Source: Bacteroidota bacterium (GTDB lineage Bacteria; Bacteroidota; Rhodothermia; Rhodothermales; UBA10348). Taken from it: 6,140 nucleotides of DNA. Shown piece after piece: positions 1-6,140 of this stretch. The stretch covers positions 1 through 6,140 of the forward strand of contig JAHEEH010000129.1 in assembly GCA_024640835.1 (NCBI GenBank), given 5' to 3'. Below the pieces are notes generated by a model that worked only from the letters and a program-made list of their open reading frames with translations, made no database searches and was not told where the DNA came from. A program made the translations under genes and the position numbers. Positions within the stretch are counted from its first letter, which is position 1. Each line of letters opens with the position of its first letter.

Positions 1-44
1 GGGGCGCCACCGGGCCAGACAGGATTGCGCGGGTGTGACGGCAT
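1..44 (-). CDS. Possible start of a further gene (partial, 14 codons)
   Basis: On the minus strand, 15 bases after the membrane protein TGA, an ATG at 44-42 opens a frame (MPSHPRNPVWPGGA) that runs off the window. GGAAC lies eight bases ahead of it and could act as a weak ribosome binding site. The peptide is too short to recognise, and chance openness over 14 codons is likely in GC-rich DNA. Confidence 0.2.
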   Translation of the reverse strand, partial: MPSHPRNPVWPGGA

Positions 45-59
45 GGGGTGGTTCCGTGG

Positions 60-818
60 TCAGGTCAGGATACCCATGATCGCGCGGCCGATGCGGAGCC
101 AGCCTTCTGTTTCCATCAGGAAGACGCGGCCGTACCCGAGAATGAGTATGAGGCCGCCCACCAGGTAGACCCGCTCCACGCGTTTCCGGACGATGGCATC
201 GACGATCATCGCTCCCACCAGCGGGGACAACCAGACGGCGAGCATGAGGAGCGGTCTGTCGACCGGGGACACCATGCGCGCCGCGCCCGGGAAGATCAGG
301 GCGACGGTCGCGAGAACCATCAGGCGCTTGTGCAGCGCGTGCCTGTTCCTGTACAGGATCGCCGCCGTGAAGAAACCCCCGAACAGTACCAGGTCTCCGA
401 GCGGATAGATCAGGAAGGCTGCCGCATGGTCCAGGGTCCACTTGCCGGAGGCGACGTGGAGCGCCGGGGCGACGAAGGTGGCCGCGAGCCCGAGGATGAT
501 GACCAGGATGCCGTACGCGATGAAGTAGTTGCCCACCGTCCGGTGCGTATCCTTGCGCCGTCGGTACACGAGCCCGCTCTGCAGGATGAAAAGCCCGAGC
601 CATCCCAGGTACACGACGGCGTGGACGTACAGCACCCAGTGCCGGTCCCCGGTGGTCCCCGAGAGCAGGGGGCCGAAGAAGCTCGGCCAGAATCCGGCAA
701 CGACGATGACTGTCGAGAGAAGGCCGGCGGCCATGTAGAACCAGCGGAACCGCTTGGCGGGGCGGATCGCCGGAGGGTCGGACGGCACGGAGACAGGTCC
801 CGCGGGGATCTGGGTCAT
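60..818 (-). CDS. Seven-helix membrane protein of unknown function
   Basis: This 252-residue inner-membrane protein has about seven hydrophobic segments, near residues 27-48, 61-84, 97-118, 132-156, 164-182, 188-208 and 216-236, after a proline-rich cytosolic-looking N-terminus. Conserved-looking features are HAVVYLGWLGLFILQSGLVY (66-85) followed by a basic loop RRRKDTHRTVG (86-96), a YPLGDLVLF helix (138-146), and HALHKRLMVLAT (160-171). This pattern (His in a helix, LFxLQxxLV, xHRxxG, HKRLMxLAT) recurs in a bacterial membrane family without an established role, somewhat like DUF2306 proteins. The histidines H66, H92, H131 and H163 could suggest haem or metal binding, but this is speculation. 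ATG 818 lies 62 bases after the propeller gene stop, with no strong ribosome binding site. A GTG at residue 11 is a possible alternative start. The gene looks intact. Confidence 0.8.
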   Translation of the reverse strand: MTQIPAGPVSVPSDPPAIRPAKRFRWFYMAAGLLSTVIVVAGFWPSFFGPLLSGTTGDRHWVLYVHAVVYLGWLGLFILQSGLVYRRRKDTHRTVGNYFIAYGILVIILGLAATFVAPALHVASGKWTLDHAAAFLIYPLGDLVLFGGFFTAAILYRNRHALHKRLMVLATVALIFPGAARMVSPVDRPLLMLAVWLSPLVGAMIVDAIVRKRVERVYLVGGLILILGYGRVFLMETEGWLRIGRAIMGILT

Positions 819-880
819 GGGTCTGGAGTCTGGCCGAGCGGAAAGGGGGCGGTCCCGCTCGCGGACCGGATCTTACGGCG

Positions 881-1735
881 TCATTTCCCGCCGTTCAAGG
901 AATCCGTCCCGGGCAGGGATCCGAAGGCCCGCGGCCAGTCCACGGCGATCTTCAGGACGCCTCCCGAGTCCTGGGCGATGTACAGATTCCCGTCCGCGTC
1001 CAGCGCGATGCCCTCCTGGTCCCTTCCGGGAAGCGTCCAGGACCGGAGCGGCGCGCCCGCGCGCGAAAAGGCCATCAGCCGGTTCGCCGAGTCGCTGACG
1101 ACCAGCACCAGGTCACGATCGGCGAGGTAGAGCAGGGCGGACAGGTCGAGGACGCCCGGGTCGAAGGTCCGGACGACCCGGACCGAGCCGGCATCCTCTG
1201 CGCGCAGCGGCAACTCCAGCTCCATCACGATCCCGGGGTCGTCGGCCCCCGTTCCCTGGTTGGTCACGAGGAACGTCCCGTCGGGCGTGATCGTGACGGC
1301 CTCGATGCCCTGTCCGCCCTCCTTCAGCAGCGTCTTTCCCGCGACGATCCTGGGCAGGGGAAACTCGCGCATGGCACGGAACGACGCCGGGTCCACCTCC
1401 AGGATGGAGTCTTCCCCCTCGATCGCGATGTAGAGCAGGCCGGTTGCGGGATCGACGGTGACGCCCTCGAAGTCCGCGCGCCGGATGCGCTCCCGCCGGA
1501 GCACGCGACCGCCGGTGTCGAGCTCGCACAGAATACCGCCGTCGTCCACCACGAAGAGCGTCCCGCGCCCCGGGTGGAAGGCGATGCCCGAGGGTTCGGG
1601 AACCCCTTCGAGTGGCAGGAGGCCGACCACCCGGTGGGGGAGCGGGCCCGGATCGAAGCCCGCGCGGCCCGGACAACCGGCCTGCAGGGCCGAAAGGAGC
1701 GCGGCCAGCACGAAAGCGAGGGTGTGTGCCGACAT
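881..1735 (-). CDS. SdiA-regulated-type beta-propeller protein, putative lipoprotein
   Basis: This 284-residue protein has an N-terminal hydrophobic signal ending LSALQAGC. Cys21 could be lipidated, although Gln at -3 makes the lipobox imperfect. The mature part is built of repeated propeller blades: GVPEPSGIAFHPGRGTLFVV (44-63), DFEGVTVDPATGLLYIAIEG (88-107), GIEAVTITPDGTFLVTNQG (143-161), DLSALLYLADRDLVLVVSDS (197-216) and DQEGIALDADGNLYIAQDSG (239-258). This spacing of EGxxxDxxxGxLYIxxE/D units matches the SdiA-regulated (YjiK-like) family. Function is unknown; the name comes from an Escherichia coli relative and does not show quorum control here. Blade-type proteins of this sort often bind metal or act as phosphoesterase-like or sugar-lactone enzymes. 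It starts one base after the DUF885 TAG and has no clear Shine-Dalgarno, so translation is probably coupled. A lipoprotein partner of the DUF885 protein is inference. Confidence 0.85.
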   Translation of the reverse strand: MSAHTLAFVLAALLSALQAGCPGRAGFDPGPLPHRVVGLLPLEGVPEPSGIAFHPGRGTLFVVDDGGILCELDTGGRVLRRERIRRADFEGVTVDPATGLLYIAIEGEDSILEVDPASFRAMREFPLPRIVAGKTLLKEGGQGIEAVTITPDGTFLVTNQGTGADDPGIVMELELPLRAEDAGSVRVVRTFDPGVLDLSALLYLADRDLVLVVSDSANRLMAFSRAGAPLRSWTLPGRDQEGIALDADGNLYIAQDSGGVLKIAVDWPRAFGSLPGTDSLNGGK

Positions 1736-1736
1736 G

Positions 1737-3494
1737 CTACTCGTGCGCTTCAGCCTCGGCTTCCCGGGTCCACCGCTCCACGGCCTTCCGCAGCATGGGG
1801 AGGCTCACGGCGCCGTCGGCCAGCAGCACGTCGTGGAAGCCCTTGACGTCGAACCGATCGCCCAGCCGGGTCTCGGACTCTGCCCGCAGGCGCTGGATTT
1901 CCAGGCTTCCTATCATGTAGGCGGTGGCCTGCGCCGGGGTCGCGAGATAGCGATCCACCTCCGATTCGACGGCGGCCCGTGACTCGGCCGTGTTGTCCAG
2001 CATGTACTGCACCGCCTCCTCGCGGGTCCAGCCCAGCACGTGCATGCCCGAATCCACGACGAGGCGTGCCGCCCTGAGCGCCTGGTTGGACAGCATCCCG
2101 AGCCGATCCACGTCGGAGGCATACAGGCCCATTTCGTCGGCGAGCAGCTCCGAGTAGAGTCCCCATCCCTCCGCCATCGAGGCCACGTACAGGTAGCGGA
2201 GCACCGGGTGAACACCCTTGCCGTACAGGGCGACGGACATCTGCAGGTGGTGGCCGGGCCAGGTTTCGTGGTACGCCGTGGCCTGCAGGCCTGCCTTCGG
2301 AATCGTCTCGGGCCGATACGTGCCCAGCTCGTAGGTGCCGGGCCTCGTGCCGTCGAGGGAGCCCGAAGAGTAGAAACCGCCGCCCGACGCCTTCTGGTAG
2401 GCCGGGAACGGTCGGATCACGACCTCGGCGTCCGGCACGAATCCGAACCAGTCGTGCACGGCGACCGCGGCGTGGTCCACCGCCGACCGGGCGTAGGCCA
2501 GGATCTCGTCCTCCGTACCGAACGTGTACCGGCGATCGGTTCTCAGCGTCTGCAGCAGGGACTTCACGTCGTCCGTCCCGAAGCCTTCCCGCGCGACGGT
2601 CGCCATTTCGCCCTGGATCCGACCCATCTCCCGAAGGCCGAGGTCATGGATTTCCCGGGCGGTCAGCTCCAGGGACGTGTGGAAACGGATCGACGCGGCG
2701 TAGCACGCCTCGCCGTCGGGATTGGCGGACACGCCGACGACGTCGCGGGGCGTGTACTCGTCCTCCAGGAACGCGCGGTACCGCTCGATCGCCGCGTTGA
2801 CGGGTCCCGCCACGACCGAGAGCACCGCGGACCGGAACGCGTCGTCCGTGGAGCGGGAGGCGGGTGTGTAGAAGGGAGAATCTTCGGGAGCCGCGGAGAG
2901 CATCTCGGTGAGCTGCCCGAGAACGGCATCGACGTCGGGCTTCGCCGCCAGGTATCCCGCCTCCATCCCGGCCCGGAGATTCGCGATCTCGGTGTCCAGG
3001 TAGGCCGGGACGGCCTGCAGGCGGGCGAGAGCGTCGGCCCGGTGTGCCCCGGTGTCGACCGGCTGCTGGGCGAAGGTCGACGAAAGCATACCCTGCCAGC
3101 CCGTGTACGTCGGGCTCACATTCCAGAGCTCGCCCCTGCATATGCGCCGCGAGACGGACGCCCGGAGCCTGTCGATCGCGAATGCGTGTGGAATCGCAGC
3201 CTCCGTTCCGCCAACCAGCGCGTCATCGACGGTCTCCAGGGAAGCGAGCCACCGGTCCTCGCGGGCGCGCCACGTATCCATGGCTTCCCGTCCCCGATCG
3301 CCCAGCCGGTCCATCGGCGTGTCCGGATAGCCGATCTCGTAGGCCTCCTCCGGGAACTGGTGATAGTAGCCGTCCACGTATTCCCGGGCGATCCGGAGCA
3401 CGTCGTCCACGTCGGTCTGCCGATCCGCTCCGGGAGCGCAGGACGAAGCGGCCACGAGCGCGATGGCGACGAAGCCGAGAGGGAGTCTGTTCAT
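1737..3494 (-). CDS. DUF885 family putative lipoprotein (HExxPGHH peptidase-like)
   Basis: This is a 585-residue exported protein. The N-terminus has a short hydrophobic signal with a lipobox-like ALVAASSC; Cys19 would be the lipidated residue, giving an envelope-anchored protein. The DUF885 signature is complete: GGGFYSSGS (371-379), AYHETWPGHHLQ (407-418, with H409, E410 and H415/H416), AEGWGLYSE (441-449), HVLGWTREEA (485-494) and a C-terminal PAQATAYMIG (520-529). The HExxPGHH motif plus the downstream Glu of EGWGLY resembles a gluzincin-type zinc site, so a metallopeptidase or related hydrolase role is likely. Substrates of this family are mostly undefined. Length is typical. The start ATG 3494 lacks a good Shine-Dalgarno and lies 45 bases after the transporter stop. 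Its TAG stop is one base from the next start, so the two genes are probably coupled. Confidence 0.93.
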   Translation of the reverse strand: MNRLPLGFVAIALVAASSCAPGADRQTDVDDVLRIAREYVDGYYHQFPEEAYEIGYPDTPMDRLGDRGREAMDTWRAREDRWLASLETVDDALVGGTEAAIPHAFAIDRLRASVSRRICRGELWNVSPTYTGWQGMLSSTFAQQPVDTGAHRADALARLQAVPAYLDTEIANLRAGMEAGYLAAKPDVDAVLGQLTEMLSAAPEDSPFYTPASRSTDDAFRSAVLSVVAGPVNAAIERYRAFLEDEYTPRDVVGVSANPDGEACYAASIRFHTSLELTAREIHDLGLREMGRIQGEMATVAREGFGTDDVKSLLQTLRTDRRYTFGTEDEILAYARSAVDHAAVAVHDWFGFVPDAEVVIRPFPAYQKASGGGFYSSGSLDGTRPGTYELGTYRPETIPKAGLQATAYHETWPGHHLQMSVALYGKGVHPVLRYLYVASMAEGWGLYSELLADEMGLYASDVDRLGMLSNQALRAARLVVDSGMHVLGWTREEAVQYMLDNTAESRAAVESEVDRYLATPAQATAYMIGSLEIQRLRAESETRLGDRFDVKGFHDVLLADGAVSLPMLRKAVERWTREAEAEAHE

Positions 3495-3539
3495 GGTTTC
3501 AGGATGGACTTTGGGAGGCGGCTGGGCACCCCCGGTACA

Positions 3540-4718
3540 TCAGACGGCATCCGGACTGATGAGCCGTGTCCTCGACCCGAGATGGGCGAGCACCGTGCCC
3601 ACCACCAGGCCTACGACATACCCGTACGGCACGCCGACCGCCAGGAGGCCCACGAGGAGTGCAATGGGGAATCCGGTCCGGTCGTGCGCCGTGTCCCGCA
3701 CGAGCCACATGAGGGCGAGCGCCTCGAAGAGCAGGATCACGCCGAGCATGGGCAGCGGAAACGCCTTGACCACCTCGTCAAAGCCCGCGCCCGCGAACAG
3801 CCCGAGGCCCAGGAAGAGGGCGCCGTAGATGACGACCGATCCGCCGGTCCTGCCCCCGAAAGCAAAATGTCCGGCCATGCCCCCGGAGCCGTGGCACGTC
3901 GGGACCCCGCCGAACCAGGGGCTCACCAGGTTCATCAGGGCATACGTGATCCCGATCCTCCGTACGGTCAGACGGCGTTCGGGAAAAAGGTCGTGTGCCA
4001 GCTGCCGGGTGGCGAGCACGGAGTTGCCAAGGGACAGGGGGACCTGGGGAAGGGCCAGGACCAGGAAGCCGAGGAGGATGTCGGCCGGGAGGGGGACGTG
4101 GACTTCCGGCAGGCGGAAACCCAGGCCCCGGGTCAGCTGGGGTCCGTCCAGGCTGAAGATGAGCGCGTATACGAGTCCGAGCACCACCACGGGCAGCGCC
4201 GCGGGCATCCTGCGGTTTCCCAGCAGCAGGATGATGATGACGAAAGCGCCACCGGCCAGGAAATACCCGGGCACGCCGTCGGCCTGCACGAACTGGCCCA
4301 GGGCGACGGTCGCGAGCTGCAGCCCCAGTCCGAGCTGGATACCCCGGATCACGCTCCTGGGTACCACCCGGGCGAGCCAGTCGAGAAGCCCCGTGACGGC
4401 CAGCACCATCATCAGGATGCCGATCGCGAGTCCGCCGCCGTAGAGGGTGGCCGCCGTCGCCTGCTGGGCTATGACGATGGCCGCCATCGCCTTCAGCGGC
4501 TGGACGGGCATCGGCATGCGATACACGAGCCCGGTCGCGATCTGCATCAGTCCGAACATGACCAGCACGCTCGTGCCGTCGAGTCCCGCCGCGAGCGCCA
4601 TGCCGATGAGCAGCGGTACGTCGGTGCCGAGATCGCCGAACGCCCCCGCCCATTCGTTGCGGTCGAACGTGATCCCGAGCCGGGGCGCGGTGGCGGTGGC
4701 TTCGGTCGGTCGGCTCAA
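3540..4718 (-). CDS. MOT1-type molybdate/sulfate transporter
   Basis: This 392-residue, very hydrophobic inner-membrane protein has around ten membrane segments and no cleavable signal. It carries the hallmark motifs of the MOT1 (MFS_MOT1, SulP-related) family: GDLGTDVPLL at 28-37, PMPVQPLKAMAA at 69-80, PQVPLSLGNS at 224-233 and GGVPTCHGSGGMAGH at 270-284 followed by FGGRTGGS. Characterised members take up molybdate, and bacterial relatives are usually annotated as putative sulfate/molybdate transporters. The exact anion is not decided by sequence. The start is a TTG at 4718: an in-frame TAA lies at 4751-4749 and no ATG or GTG occurs between it and the conserved GDLGTD region. Only a weak Shine-Dalgarno is visible. 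No molybdenum enzyme or cofactor gene is in the window to support the substrate. The C-terminus is at the expected length and the gene looks intact. Confidence 0.88.
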   Translation of the reverse strand: MSRPTEATATAPRLGITFDRNEWAGAFGDLGTDVPLLIGMALAAGLDGTSVLVMFGLMQIATGLVYRMPMPVQPLKAMAAIVIAQQATAATLYGGGLAIGILMMVLAVTGLLDWLARVVPRSVIRGIQLGLGLQLATVALGQFVQADGVPGYFLAGGAFVIIILLLGNRRMPAALPVVVLGLVYALIFSLDGPQLTRGLGFRLPEVHVPLPADILLGFLVLALPQVPLSLGNSVLATRQLAHDLFPERRLTVRRIGITYALMNLVSPWFGGVPTCHGSGGMAGHFAFGGRTGGSVVIYGALFLGLGLFAGAGFDEVVKAFPLPMLGVILLFEALALMWLVRDTAHDRTGFPIALLVGLLAVGVPYGYVVGLVVGTVLAHLGSRTRLISPDAV

Positions 4719-4773
4719 TCTCGGGAGACGTGCTGGTGCGCGCGGAGTTTAAGGAAGTGCGTGGAAACCGGAT

Positions 4774-4799
4774 GCACGGCGATCGCGCGATCCGCGTGC
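4774..4799. repeat. Imperfect inverted repeat (13-base arms) in the gap before the transporter gene
   Basis: Arms 4774-4786 (gcacggcgatcgc) and 4787-4799 (gcgatccgcgtgc) are complementary at 11 of 13 positions with no spacer. The centre is the perfect 12-base palindrome gatcgcgcgatc (4781-4792). It sits in the 109-base stretch between the SnoaL-like stop and the transporter start. No T-rich run follows on the minus strand, so it is not a classical intrinsic terminator. An operator, an RNA hairpin separating two expression units, or chance in GC-rich DNA remain possible. Confidence 0.5.
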
Positions 4800-4807
4800 C
4801 GGCCGGC
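4798..4807. repeat. Perfect 10-base palindrome gccggccggc
   Basis: A perfect GC-only palindrome abuts and overlaps by two bases the larger inverted repeat at 4774-4799, on the side nearer the SnoaL-like stop. Together they make a strongly self-complementary stretch of about 34 bases. Palindromes of this kind are common in high-GC DNA, so its weight is low alone. Confidence 0.35.
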
Positions 4808-4827
4808 GTCGCCCACCCGGCAGATCG

Positions 4828-5172
4828 TCAGCGTCCCTGCAGGCGAAGGAAGGTCAGCTTGTCCCAGTAGCCCCTCTGGAACACGATCCTGTCGTCGATG
4901 ACCCGGAAGAATCCGCAACCCCGAAGCCCCCGCGGGTCGCGCCACTCGAGGATGCCCCACTCCCCGTCCTCGAACAGGTTCTCGACGATGCAGGTCATGT
5001 CGGTCGTGTCGAAACCGGTCGCGAACATGTCCCGGATCGCCTCCCGGCCCTGCACGGGGTCCTCGGCGACCTGGTGATTGGTCGCATCCTCGGCGTACAG
5101 CGAGGCGAGGGCGTCGGAGTCGGCCCGGTTGAAGGCGTCGACCCAGATCCGGATCATTTCACCTGGCGTCAT
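4828..5172 (-). CDS. SnoaL-like / NTF2-fold protein
   Basis: This 114-residue protein has the typical layout of small SnoaL-like proteins of the NTF2 superfamily. It starts with a helix (MTPGEMIRIWVDAFNRADSD), followed by LASLYAEDATNH at about 23-33 and GREAIRDMF at about 42-50. Four beta strands follow (CIVENLFEDGEWGILEWRD; GCGFFRVIDDRIVFQRGYWD), ending in KLTFLRLQGR. The fold forms a cone-shaped pocket and is used both by enzymes (isomerases, hydrolases, dehydratases) and by binding proteins. Family assignment alone does not give a substrate. No signal peptide is present, so it is probably cytosolic. The ATG at 5172 is not preceded by a Shine-Dalgarno and overlaps the upstream TGA as ATGA, so translation probably depends on reinitiation after the upstream unknown gene. 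The length is normal and the gene looks intact. Confidence 0.85.
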   Translation of the reverse strand: MTPGEMIRIWVDAFNRADSDALASLYAEDATNHQVAEDPVQGREAIRDMFATGFDTTDMTCIVENLFEDGEWGILEWRDPRGLRGCGFFRVIDDRIVFQRGYWDKLTFLRLQGR

Positions 5173-5516
5173 GGCATCGGATCGTGCTTGATGTGCTTCC
5201 GGAATTCCTGACCCGTGTCGAGCACGCGCCCGAGGGCCACCGGGTCGTTCGCTTCGATGCCGGGCGCTTCGGCGCCGGCGGCCGAGTCGACCACGTCGAG
5301 GAACGCCCGGACGTCCGCGGCCGATGCGAAACGCTGTGAGAACCCGAGCCGGCGATCGTCCCAGAGGCGGTGGATCGGGTTCGGCTGGAACCGGATCTCG
5401 AAACCCTCCGGTCCCCCGGGAATCCCGGCGCGGATGGTATTCAGGTAACCGTAGGCCTTCAGGCCCGCGGCCGTGTCGCCGACGCGTTGCGTGAGGGAGT
5501 CGAAGTCGAGGGTCAT
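5169..5516 (-). CDS. Hypothetical protein, 115 residues, no family recognised
   Basis: The frame is open much further upstream, but that part is arginine/proline/histidine-rich and is a shadow of the GH30 and DUF488 frames. The real start is taken as ATG 5516 because it has a GGAG ribosome binding site and because the protein then reads normally (MTLDFDSLTQRVGDTAAGLK at the start). I see no signal peptide and no membrane segment. The protein looks cytosolic and mixed alpha/beta: an amphipathic N-terminal helix, a short strand region around residues 34-44 (GGPEGFEIRFQ), an SAADVRAFLDVVDSA helix at about 66-79, and a charged basic tail ending EFRKHIKHDPMP. The start overlaps the previous stop as ATGA, and the stop (TGA 5171-5169) overlaps the next ATG in the same way. 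Tight coupling suggests co-expression with the SnoaL-like protein. No function can be assigned. Confidence 0.75.
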   Translation of the reverse strand: MTLDFDSLTQRVGDTAAGLKAYGYLNTIRAGIPGGPEGFEIRFQPNPIHRLWDDRRLGFSQRFASAADVRAFLDVVDSAAGAEAPGIEANDPVALGRVLDTGQEFRKHIKHDPMP

Positions 5517-5662
5517 GGGGGATCTCCAGCGTACAGGATCGTGGCGCCGAGATCTGCCAGGAGCTTCCCGGGCACGCCGCGAGGCGGTCGGCGAACCGTT
5601 CCGATGCGAAGCCCCTCGCCCGGCAGGCGGGGGGACCCCAGGCGAACTACGCGAATGGCCAT
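5513..5662 (-). pseudogene. Truncated DUF488-family gene (N-terminal block only)
   Basis: A 49-codon ORF starts at ATG 5662 and stops at TGA 5515-5513. Residues 1-31 (MAIRVVRLGSPRLPGEGLRI, then GTVRRPPRGVP) match from memory the conserved beginning of DUF488 proteins, small cytoplasmic proteins of unknown function usually about 115-125 residues long. After RGVP the expected continuation, an acidic/aromatic stretch ending near a YDVWxPxLAPS-like segment, is absent. It is replaced by an 18-residue tail, GKLLADLGATILYAGDPP. Neither of the other two minus-strand frames restores the missing part, so this is a deletion or divergence rather than a single frameshift. A partial Shine-Dalgarno (GAGAAG) precedes the ATG. 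The ORF lies 57 bases after the GH30 stop, and its TGA overlaps the ATG of the next gene as ATGA, so it may still be translated as a leader for coupling. It could instead be a genuine short protein. Confidence 0.7.
5524..5527 (-). promoter_or_regulatory. Ribosome binding site for the 115-residue unknown gene
   Basis: GGAG lies seven bases before ATG 5516 on the minus strand and inside the 3' end of the truncated DUF488 ORF. It fixes the start of the downstream gene at 5516 rather than at any start further up the longer open frame that extends to 6077. Confidence 0.6.
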
Positions 5663-5719
5663 GGCGGTCTTCTCGGAGGGTCGGGGATGGCCCGGGAACG
5701 GCTCGTTCCAGGGGCGGGT

Positions 5720-6140
5720 CTATCGCATGACGTACGTCCCCACGGCTCCCGGGGCGAGCGTGGAATGTCGAGCGTCGTCTCCGAGGACGACGTTGAAGGT
5801 CACCGGCGCCGTCCCGTTGTTCAGCACCACGAGCACGACGTCGCCGGCAGGCGTCTTGAACGCCACGTCGGGAAGCTCGGCGGTCGAGGTGGAGGCGATC
5901 CGCCGTGATCCCGGAACGACGAACCGCGAGGCGTGCGCGATGATGTAGTACGCCGGATTCCTCGTGACCACATCGCCATCGATCGTGATCGCTCCGAGGC
6001 ACTGCGTGCAGCCGCCGGGCGTGTGCGGATCCTGGTTGGGGTCGGCGGCCAGGTTCCACTCGATGACCGTGCGGCACCAGTTGCGGGTCGCACCGACAAT
6101 GAGTTCGCGGACGTGGGTCTTCAGGTCGACGGCGAAGTTC
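5720..6140 (-). CDS. GH30 family glycoside hydrolase, C-terminal part (5' end outside window)
   Basis: This is the last 139 residues of a glycosidase. The reading frame is open to the window edge (first full codon at 6139) and ends in TAG at 5722-5720. The fragment begins NFAVDLKTH, continues through a tryptophan-rich strand with VIEWNLAADPN and PHTPGGCTQC, and then NPAYYIIAHASRFVVPGSRRI (about residues 61-81), followed by a beta-rich tail with VAFKTPAGDVVLVVLNN. This order matches the end of the TIM barrel and the C-terminal beta-sandwich of GH30 enzymes, the family of glucosylceramidases and related beta-glycosidases. The two catalytic glutamates and any signal peptide lie upstream and cannot be seen, so activity, substrate and export are not shown here. 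A GTG at 5971 is internal to the conserved region and is not the start. Family membership is confident; substrate is not assigned. Confidence 0.9.
   Translation of the reverse strand, partial: NFAVDLKTHVRELIVGATRNWCRTVIEWNLAADPNQDPHTPGGCTQCLGAITIDGDVVTRNPAYYIIAHASRFVVPGSRRIASTSTAELPDVAFKTPAGDVVLVVLNNGTAPVTFNVVLGDDARHSTLAPGAVGTYVMR

Noticed and set aside
851..867. Small hairpin (ggtcc / ggacc, 5-base stem, 7-base loop) between the propeller and membrane protein genes
   Set aside because: The stem is short and no T-run follows on the minus strand, so neither a terminator nor an operator can be supported. The rest of the 62-base gap shows nothing.
48..1130. Plus-strand open frame of 360 codons at the lower end
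   Set aside because: It is antisense to the membrane protein and propeller genes, has low-complexity charged composition and contains no recognisable motif.
3495..3539. Regulatory element between the transporter and the DUF885 gene
   Set aside because: The 45 bases contain no convincing hairpin, T-run or promoter; simple read-through is the plain explanation.
4719..4773. Possible promoter for the transporter (TTAAAC-like box near 4747-4752)
   Set aside because: No matching -35 element is found at proper spacing. The match is too weak to claim in DNA of unknown sigma-factor preference.
4719..4827. Molybdenum-cofactor or other riboswitch ahead of the transporter
   Set aside because: The 109-base gap is too short for most known classes once the dyad is counted, and no conserved riboswitch core was recognised by eye.
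2040..4901. Very long plus-strand open frame of 953 codons running antisense to the DUF885 and transporter genes
   Set aside because: It spans two well-supported minus-strand genes and their gap. Its translation is rich in Arg, Gly, His, Glu and Pro with no domain, as expected for the antisense of GC-rich third-position-biased genes.
5517..6077. Upstream extension of the 115-residue unknown gene to a start at 6077
   Set aside because: The extension overlaps the strongly supported GH30 frame and the DUF488-like frame, and reads as Arg/Pro/His-rich shadow. The GGAG-preceded ATG at 5516 is a better start.

Overview
This window is GC-rich (about two thirds G+C by eye) bacterial chromosomal DNA. 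All convincing genes lie on the minus strand, so transcription runs from high to low coordinates. No rRNA, tRNA, CRISPR, phage, IS or plasmid feature was seen. GC-biased codon use, short Sec-type lipoprotein signals, a DUF885 lipoprotein and a GH30 glycosidase would suit a Gemmatimonadota- or Acidobacteriota-like organism. That placement is inference from gene types, not from a marker gene.

In transcription order, the layout is as follows. (1) The C-terminal 139 residues of a GH30 (glucosylceramidase-type) glycoside hydrolase, cut by the window edge. (2) A 49-codon ORF carrying only the conserved N-terminal block of DUF488, apparently a truncated gene. (3) A 115-residue protein of no recognised family. 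(4) A 114-residue SnoaL-like/NTF2-fold protein. Genes 2, 3 and 4 are joined by two 4-base ATGA stop/start overlaps. (5) A 109-base gap holding a long imperfect inverted repeat next to a GC palindrome. (6) A MOT1-type molybdate/sulfate transporter with a TTG start. (7) A DUF885 lipoprotein with an HExxPGHH motif. (8) An SdiA-regulated-type beta-propeller protein, one base after the DUF885 stop. (9) A seven-helix membrane protein of unknown function. A weak candidate for the start of a further gene lies at the lower edge.

Two translationally coupled blocks are visible: the small-gene trio 5662-4828 and the exported hydrolase/propeller pair 3494-881. The genes do not form one recognisable pathway. 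The common theme is envelope and secreted functions (glycosidase, transporter, two putative lipoproteins, membrane protein). I found no convincing new multi-gene system. The points most worth a second look are the truncated DUF488 head, the unknown 115-residue gene locked between two ATGA overlaps, and the dyad upstream of the transporter.
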